Shown one piece after another: positions 5,908 through 9,053 of a stretch of DNA of 9,053 bases. The notes beneath the pieces are model-generated. The model saw only the letters and a program-made list of their open reading frames with translations. It did not search any database and was not told where the DNA came from. The translations under genes and the position numbers were made by a program. Each line of letters begins with the position of its first letter. Position 1 is the first letter of the stretch. Source of the stretch: an uncultured Bacillota bacterium (GTDB taxonomy: Bacteria > Bacillota_I > Bacilli_A > RFN20 > CAG-826); contig CAMOEH010000055.1 of assembly GCA_946612055.1 (NCBI GenBank), positions 1 to 9,053 of the forward strand, written 5' to 3'.

Positions 5908-6915
5908 CTAGAGATCCTTTTTGTTCTCCTCGAACAATCTTTGGTATTCAATCAATTTTTCCTTTAGTGCATTGGTATTGATCAATTGAGTTGAATATGT
6001 CGCGATTGCAGTTGGAGAAATAGATCGAGAAGAAGCCATTTCTACCACCGCATCGTTTTTGGAAGCGCAAAGAATTATGCCTACGCTCGGATTTTCATTA
6101 GGCTTCTTCTCATATCTATCCAAGGCAGCAAGATAGAAATCCATTTTTGAAACATATTCGGGTTGGAATTTATCTACTTTTAGTTCAAAAGCCACCAGGC
6201 ATGAATAGGATCTGTTATAGAAAAGCAAATCGATATAAAAGTCTTCTCCTCCAACATTGATACGATGCTCTTGTTCAATAAAAGTAAAATCTTTGCCTAT
6301 TTCCAGAATAAAGTCCTTGAGATTATTCATGATTGCGGCTTTAAGGTCTTTTTCTTTGTAATTATTAGGCAGGTCAAGAAATTCTAAAGAATATTGATCC
6401 AGTATTTTTGTATTTGGCAAATCTTCTTCTCCGACAACCGGTTCTAGGCTTTCCAAAGCATTTCCGTTGGATAACAAATATCTTTCATAGTAATGACTTT
6501 GGATTTGTCTATTAAGTTCTCTTGATGAGTAATTGTTCTTCACACTGAGGCGGATATAGAATTCCTTCTCTTCTATTGTTTTGGTTCCTCTTAAAATGAG
6601 CAAATTATTCGTCCAACTCAATTGTGCGACCACTGCTCGCACTTTTTCATTTTTTGAATATGTGTCATAAAATTGTATCATTTGATACAATCCTCTTTTG
6701 CTAAACCCATTTAAAGTTGGGTATTGTTCTTTAATTTTAATCGCAATTTTTGAAATGACGCCATCTCCGTATTCACCGGCGTTTACTTTTTTAGATAGAT
6801 GGCCTCCTATTTCATAATACATTGCCACCAATTCTTCATTGATTTTTCGATAAACGCTTTGACGATGACTTTGGATGATGCTTAAAATCGCCGAAAAGTC
6901 AAATTCTGGTTCCAT
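5908..6915 (-). CDS. YhcG family (DUF1016) PD-(D/E)XK nuclease domain protein
   Basis: This 335-residue protein matches the usual length and two-part layout of the YhcG/DUF1016 family. The helical N-terminal domain (about 8-150) carries YYEIGGHLS (33-41), a motif close to GFSKRGLYQM (70-79) and LSWTNNLLIL (99-108). The C-terminal PD-(D/E)XK domain (about 165-310) has YIDLLFY (227-233) and VAFELKVDKFQPEY (241-254), so Asp229, Glu244 and Lys246 are the expected metal and catalytic residues. All key residues are present. The family is often found in accessory or defence regions near restriction systems, but no such gene is visible here. The ATG has GGAG (6929-6926) 10 bases upstream. The gene is visibly AT-richer than its neighbours, suggesting horizontal acquisition. 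It lies directly downstream of the structured RNA on the same strand, and the two may be cotranscribed. Its biological role is not established. Confidence 0.9.
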   Translation of the reverse strand: MEPEFDFSAILSIIQSHRQSVYRKINEELVAMYYEIGGHLSKKVNAGEYGDGVISKIAIKIKEQYPTLNGFSKRGLYQMIQFYDTYSKNEKVRAVVAQLSWTNNLLILRGTKTIEEKEFYIRLSVKNNYSSRELNRQIQSHYYERYLLSNGNALESLEPVVGEEDLPNTKILDQYSLEFLDLPNNYKEKDLKAAIMNNLKDFILEIGKDFTFIEQEHRINVGGEDFYIDLLFYNRSYSCLVAFELKVDKFQPEYVSKMDFYLAALDRYEKKPNENPSVGIILCASKNDAVVEMASSRSISPTAIATYSTQLINTNALKEKLIEYQRLFEENKKDL

Positions 6916-6937
6916 ATTTATTTTTCTCCATTATTTC

Positions 6938-7365
6938 AAATCGATCCGCTATGTTGCGGCTCGCCGTCCTTATGGACGATTTTCAAACTCCAACCATAAG
7001 CAAAATCTCCTTTCGTTGGTTGCGTGCTTTCGAAAGGGGGCATACAAAAAGCCATCACCATAATGAAAACACCGTTTCGCGGTTATCGACTTGGTCCCGT
7101 AACCGCCGGTGCTACATCATCCTCGTGATGGCCACATGCTCAATTATTTCTAATCGTAGGGAGCGCGGTGATCCTCTTGGATATGGGAGCGTCTCCGTAG
7201 GTGCGACCTCTTCTCCCATGCCCTCATACCACTACTGGGCAATACTTTCCCTATTGCCGCGCCTTAGCACGTAGCGCGGCAGCCCATATGCCCATTGGCC
7301 TCGGTGTTCCTGCGTATGTTCGACTTTGCTTTTGGCTAGTTCATACCGCCCGTGGTCTAGATATA
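6938..7365 (-). ncRNA. Candidate large structured noncoding RNA, class not recognised
   Basis: About 430 bases without a convincing gene but rich in helices when read on the minus strand. Long-range closing helix: 7293-7286 with 7045-7038 (8 bp, one G-U). Inside it: hairpin 7280-7256 (7-bp GCCGCGC stem), alternative hairpin 7258-7238, stem 7219-7213/7189-7183 enclosing 7209-7199, a GAAA-tetraloop hairpin near 7155-7142, and a long arm 7132-7051 made of 8, 6, 7 and 7 bp segments. The 3' part has helices 7037-7031/7015-7009 and 7022-7017/6996-6991, which cross as a pseudoknot, then 6982-6977/6943-6938 enclosing two hairpins (6978-6965 and 6959-6946). The 5' part pairs 7346-7342 with 7318-7314. 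G-U pairs in the arm become A-C on the other strand, favouring minus. A promoter precedes it at 7400-7372. It lacks the RNase P, tmRNA, SRP and 6S signatures I know. Size and tRNA context recall ROOL/GOLLD RNAs. Ends are estimates. Confidence 0.65.
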
Positions 7366-7371
7366 TGAGCA

Positions 7372-7400
7372 CTATTATTTTAACAGGAAAAATCACTCAA
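7372..7400 (-). promoter_or_regulatory. Promoter of the structured RNA
   Basis: TTGAGT (7400-7395), a 17-base spacer and TAATAG (7377-7372) on the minus strand predict a start near 7365. It sits between the tRNA-Arg terminator and the first helix of the RNA, so the RNA has its own transcription start rather than being tRNA read-through. Confidence 0.5.
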
Positions 7401-7423
7401 AGATAGGCTTGGGGTTAATGAAG

Positions 7424-7452
7424 AAAAAGACATCCCACATTAGCAAGATGTC
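7424..7452 (-). terminator. Intrinsic terminator of tRNA-Arg(CCG)
   Basis: On the minus strand, GACATCTTGC (7452-7443) pairs over 10 bp, including three G-U pairs, with GTGGGATGTC (7438-7429) around a TAAT loop. Five U follow at 7428-7424. It lies 13 bases past the tRNA 3' end. Confidence 0.85.
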
Positions 7453-7465
7453 GCACTTTTTTCGA

Positions 7466-7542
7466 TGGCGTGCCCGAGGCGATTCGAACGCCTGACCTTA
7501 ACCTTCGGAGGGTTACACTCTATCCAGCTGAGCTACGAGCAC
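7466..7542 (-). tRNA. tRNA-Arg, anticodon CCG
   Basis: This is a 77-base cloverleaf with acceptor GTGCTCG pairing with CGGGCAC (one G-U). The D arm is GCTCAGCTGGATAGAGT. Anticodon stem TAACC/GGTTA encloses loop CTCCGAA, giving anticodon CCG (codon CGG). The T arm is AGGCG TTCGAAT CGCCT, and CCA is encoded (7466-7468). It has its own promoter and terminator. Confidence 0.95.
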
Positions 7543-7565
7543 ATTGCTTCAACGAAGCGTTCATA

Positions 7566-7594
7566 ATATTACGCTCTTCCCTTGATTAGGGCAA
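7566..7594 (-). promoter_or_regulatory. Promoter of tRNA-Arg(CCG)
   Basis: TTGCCC (7594-7589), a 17-base spacer and TAATAT (7571-7566). The predicted start near 7559 is immediately followed by a 5-bp hairpin (GCTTC/GAAGC, 7558-7546) and then the mature tRNA 5' end at 7542. Confidence 0.7.
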
Positions 7595-7615
7595 TCTAAG
7601 CAATGGCGAAGAAAG

Positions 7616-7639
7616 AAAAACAGATTGGGAACCAATCTG
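7616..7639 (-). terminator. Intrinsic terminator of tRNA-Leu(CAG)
   Basis: On the minus strand CAGATTGG (7639-7632) and CCAATCTG (7628-7621) form an 8-bp stem with a TTC loop, followed by five U at 7620-7616. It is 10 bases past the tRNA 3' end. Confidence 0.9.
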
Positions 7640-7649
7640 CAATAAGTTT

Positions 7650-7734
7650 TGGTGCACTGAATGGGAGTCGAACCCATACCGGTCGCCCGACTAGCTCCTG
7701 AAACTAGCGCGTATACCAATTCCGCCATCAGTGC
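7650..7734 (-). tRNA. tRNA-Leu, anticodon CAG
   Basis: This is an 85-base class II tRNA. The acceptor GCACTGA pairs with TCAGTGC. Anticodon stem CTAGT/GCTAG (one G-U) encloses loop TTCAGGA, giving anticodon CAG (codon CUG). It has a long variable arm, T loop GGTTCGACTCC and encoded CCA (7650-7652). Two of the three tRNAs in the window are leucine acceptors. Confidence 0.95.
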
Positions 7735-7743
7735 GCATGGAAA

Positions 7744-7772
7744 ACTATATACTCACTCCTTCAAAAAGTCGA
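7744..7772 (-). promoter_or_regulatory. Possible promoter of tRNA-Leu(CAG), overlapping the hydrolase 3' end
   Basis: TCGACT (7772-7767), a 17-base spacer and TATAGT (7749-7744) on the minus strand. The -35 and most of the spacer lie inside the last codons of the hydrolase gene. The predicted start near 7737 leaves a leader of only about 3 bases before the mature tRNA. Read-through from the hydrolase operon is an alternative source. Confidence 0.45.
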
Positions 7773-8661
7773 TAACTGCCTGCATGACCTCTTCGTCATC
7801 TTCCTGCAATTTAGAATAATCGATTTCTTTCGGCTCAATCTTCCCTTTTTTGATTTCCCAATAATAGCGTTGGGCGGTCTTGCTCCAATAGGGTTGATGC
7901 CCTCTTTCCTGGCACTGATACAAACGGAGATTTTGATTTCCTTTCCACGTTTCGCGGAATTGATCCAGATGGATTTTATAGGGCACGTCATCATCCTTTT
8001 CACCCTGAAGATAAAGAACGGGCGTTTTGCAATCGACTAAGTCAACGCCATAATCAATGATGCCCCGCTCCCCATATTCCCGCTTTAATAAGGAAAGCAT
8101 GGCTTTATGAATCTTTTTAATCGCAGGCGCGTTTTCTTCATAAATCGCAGCCAAGGAACGGAAGCCAGCAAAGGAAACCACTTTGGCAATAGGAAAGCCA
8201 GAATATAAAGCCGATAAGGCCAGATAACCACCCCAAGAATGGCCAATCGCATAAACAGGAAGGCCTTCGATATCTTTTTGTTCTTTTAAATAAGCGAAAA
8301 AAGCATCCTGATCTTTTAATCCTTGGCCTAATCCACCGACGAATTGACCTTCCGACAACATGCAGCCCGTATTGTCATAGGCGTAAACAAGATATCCTTG
8401 CTTTGCAAAATAGGCGATCTCTTGACTATAGGCAGTGTGACCTGCCCCTAAACCATGGAAGAAGATAACAACGCCTAAATAAGGGCCTTTGCCAACGAAA
8501 TATTTGCCGCCTCTAAGAAGGTTCTTCCCGCTATAAAAGGAAAATGATAGTCCTTCCGCTCCGAAATCTTGCGGATAGGGATATCGCATTCTGGGCGCGC
8601 CATCCCCACGGAAAGAAAACGCCTTTCTTAATTGCTTTTTTAAAAAGGCTTCTAAAATCAT
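7753..8661 (-). CDS. Alpha/beta hydrolase (serine aminopeptidase/lysophospholipase-like)
   Basis: This 302-residue cytoplasmic alpha/beta-hydrolase has no signal peptide. Oxyanion-hole strand VVIFFHGLGAGH spans residues 64-75. The nucleophile elbow GHSWGG (140-145) gives Ser142. The acid loop LQGEKDDDVP (218-227) gives Asp223 as the likely acid, and ERGHQPYW (252-259) gives His255, so the triad is complete. It resembles the Hydrolase_4/Abhydrolase_1 esterases and lysophospholipases. Its ATG overlaps the stop of the upstream GH3-like gene (ATGA, 8661-8658) and no Shine-Dalgarno is seen, so translation is probably coupled. The operon context suggests an esterase working with a glycoside hydrolase, for example deacylating sugars, but the substrate cannot be predicted. 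tRNA-Leu follows 18 bases after the stop. Confidence 0.85.
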   Translation of the reverse strand: MILEAFLKKQLRKAFSFRGDGAPRMRYPYPQDFGAEGLSFSFYSGKNLLRGGKYFVGKGPYLGVVIFFHGLGAGHTAYSQEIAYFAKQGYLVYAYDNTGCMLSEGQFVGGLGQGLKDQDAFFAYLKEQKDIEGLPVYAIGHSWGGYLALSALYSGFPIAKVVSFAGFRSLAAIYEENAPAIKKIHKAMLSLLKREYGERGIIDYGVDLVDCKTPVLYLQGEKDDDVPYKIHLDQFRETWKGNQNLRLYQCQERGHQPYWSKTAQRYYWEIKKGKIEPKEIDYSKLQEDDEEVMQAVIDFLKE

Positions 8662-9053
8662 CTTCGATTATGTGGAAAAAGGAAATGGATGAGGGCGTGG
8701 AAGAGTTTTCCGTTGGCCATATCCAAAATCGGCTGGGCAAGTTTTTCTTTATCGCCCAAAGAGCGAAGCGGCAATTCTTTTGTTGCGCGGATCATCATTG
8801 GATAGTCAGGATGATCTTTTGGAGGCAAAACTTTCTCTTCAATATAAGACCATAGCTTTTTGCCGATCCAAGTCTCTTCGATATCCGCGATCGTAGAGTT
8901 CCAGTCATAAGGACGGGATTTCGGATCTTTTGGTGTCGCGACATGGCGGCCAAGCAAATTATCGAAGTCGTTGTCATAAGAGAGGAACCCTTCTTGAGAA
9001 GGAGCATAATAGCAAGGAATTTGATTTCGTCGAGATTCAAACACGTCCGGAGA
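8658..9053 (-). CDS. Probable glycoside hydrolase family 3 (beta-glucosidase-like), C-terminal fragment
   Basis: Only the last 131 residues are in the window; the frame stays open to the right edge, so the start lies outside. The GTG at 9044 is not taken as a start because reading continues upstream (codons for Ser-Pro-Asp). The fragment resembles the tail after the fibronectin-III-like domain of Firmicute GH3 beta-glucosidases: an FDNLLGRHV-like turn, a motif YDWNSTIADIEETWIGKKL, and a final helix-rich stretch containing MMIRATKELPLRSLGDKEKL. The GH3 catalytic residues are not in this part, so the activity (beta-glucosidase, xylosidase or related) cannot be seen. It is the upstream partner of the hydrolase, overlapping it by four bases. 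The call rests on recalled family patterns without alignment. Confidence 0.6.
   Translation of the reverse strand, partial: SPDVFESRRNQIPCYYAPSQEGFLSYDNDFDNLLGRHVATPKDPKSRPYDWNSTIADIEETWIGKKLWSYIEEKVLPPKDHPDYPMMIRATKELPLRSLGDKEKLAQPILDMANGKLFHALIHFLFPHNRR

Noticed and set aside
7046..7132. The arm 7132-7051 followed by UUUUU as an intrinsic terminator ending the RNA at about 7046
   Set aside because: The 8-bp partner of the 5' domain lies beyond it (7045-7038) and more helices follow, so the RNA most likely continues. The stem is also long and interrupted by internal loops. It remains a minor alternative.
6951..7274. A 107-codon open frame on the plus strand within the structured RNA region
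   Set aside because: No ribosome binding site, odd residue composition and no recognisable family. It is overlapped by the complementary helices, and minus-strand G-U pairing plus the minus-strand promoter explain the region better.
6938..7365. RNase P RNA, tmRNA, SRP RNA, 6S RNA, or a group I or II intron
   Set aside because: Expected signatures are absent: the GAGGAAAGTCC region and ACAGAAA of RNase P, the tRNA-like ends of tmRNA, the GGAAG/AGCA loop of SRP, and domain V or P7 elements of introns. The flanking tRNA genes are intact and no reverse transcriptase is near.
8658..9044. A complete small gene starting at GTG 9044
   Set aside because: The frame stays open to the window edge and the product looks like the C-terminal tail of a larger GH3 enzyme, so it is reported as a fragment.

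Overview
The window looks like a chromosomal segment of an uncultured gut-type Bacillota, probably a Bacilli/Erysipelotrichia or Mollicutes-related lineage that keeps the standard code: two genes end in TGA and Trp is always TGG. Base composition is moderate except for one visibly AT-rich gene. The phylum call is an inference from protein families (PfoR-type EIIC, FatA-like thioesterase, YurI-like secreted nuclease, Cytidylate_kin2, GH3) and from CCA-encoding tRNAs.

Layout, left to right. A truncated GPH-family sugar symporter (minus, 585 to the edge) diverges from a PfoR-type PTS EIIC membrane protein (plus, 661-1788). The latter converges, with no gap, on an acyl-ACP thioesterase (minus, 1789-2490). 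A tRNA-Leu(CAA) with its own terminator follows. Then comes a two-gene plus-strand operon: a secreted, membrane-anchored multidomain endonuclease I (2782-5199) and a cytidylate-kinase-like protein (5220-5831). An AT-rich YhcG/DUF1016 PD-(D/E)XK nuclease gene (minus, 5908-6915) is preceded by about 430 bases without a convincing gene (about 6938-7365). That stretch folds on the minus strand into an elaborate multi-helix RNA and has its own sigma-70-type promoter. Upstream on the same strand lie tRNA-Arg(CCG) and tRNA-Leu(CAG), each with promoter and terminator. Last come an alpha/beta hydrolase overlapping by ATGA the 3' end of a probable GH3 beta-glucosidase, which runs off the right edge.

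Functionally, the two edges point to glycoside/oligosaccharide use (symporter, GH3 plus hydrolase). The centre pairs an extracellular nuclease with a nucleotide-kinase-like gene, which would suit nucleic-acid scavenging (inference). The thioesterase would release free fatty acids from acyl-ACP.

The main item for follow-up is the large structured RNA at 6938-7365. I could not match it to RNase P, tmRNA, SRP or 6S RNA from memory. Its size, complexity and tRNA neighbours recall the ROOL/GOLLD class of ornate large RNAs, but I cannot confirm that. A second pattern is that four of four unlinked protein-gene starts have a -10 box only 6-10 bases before the ATG and no Shine-Dalgarno sequence, which implies leaderless or nearly leaderless mRNAs.
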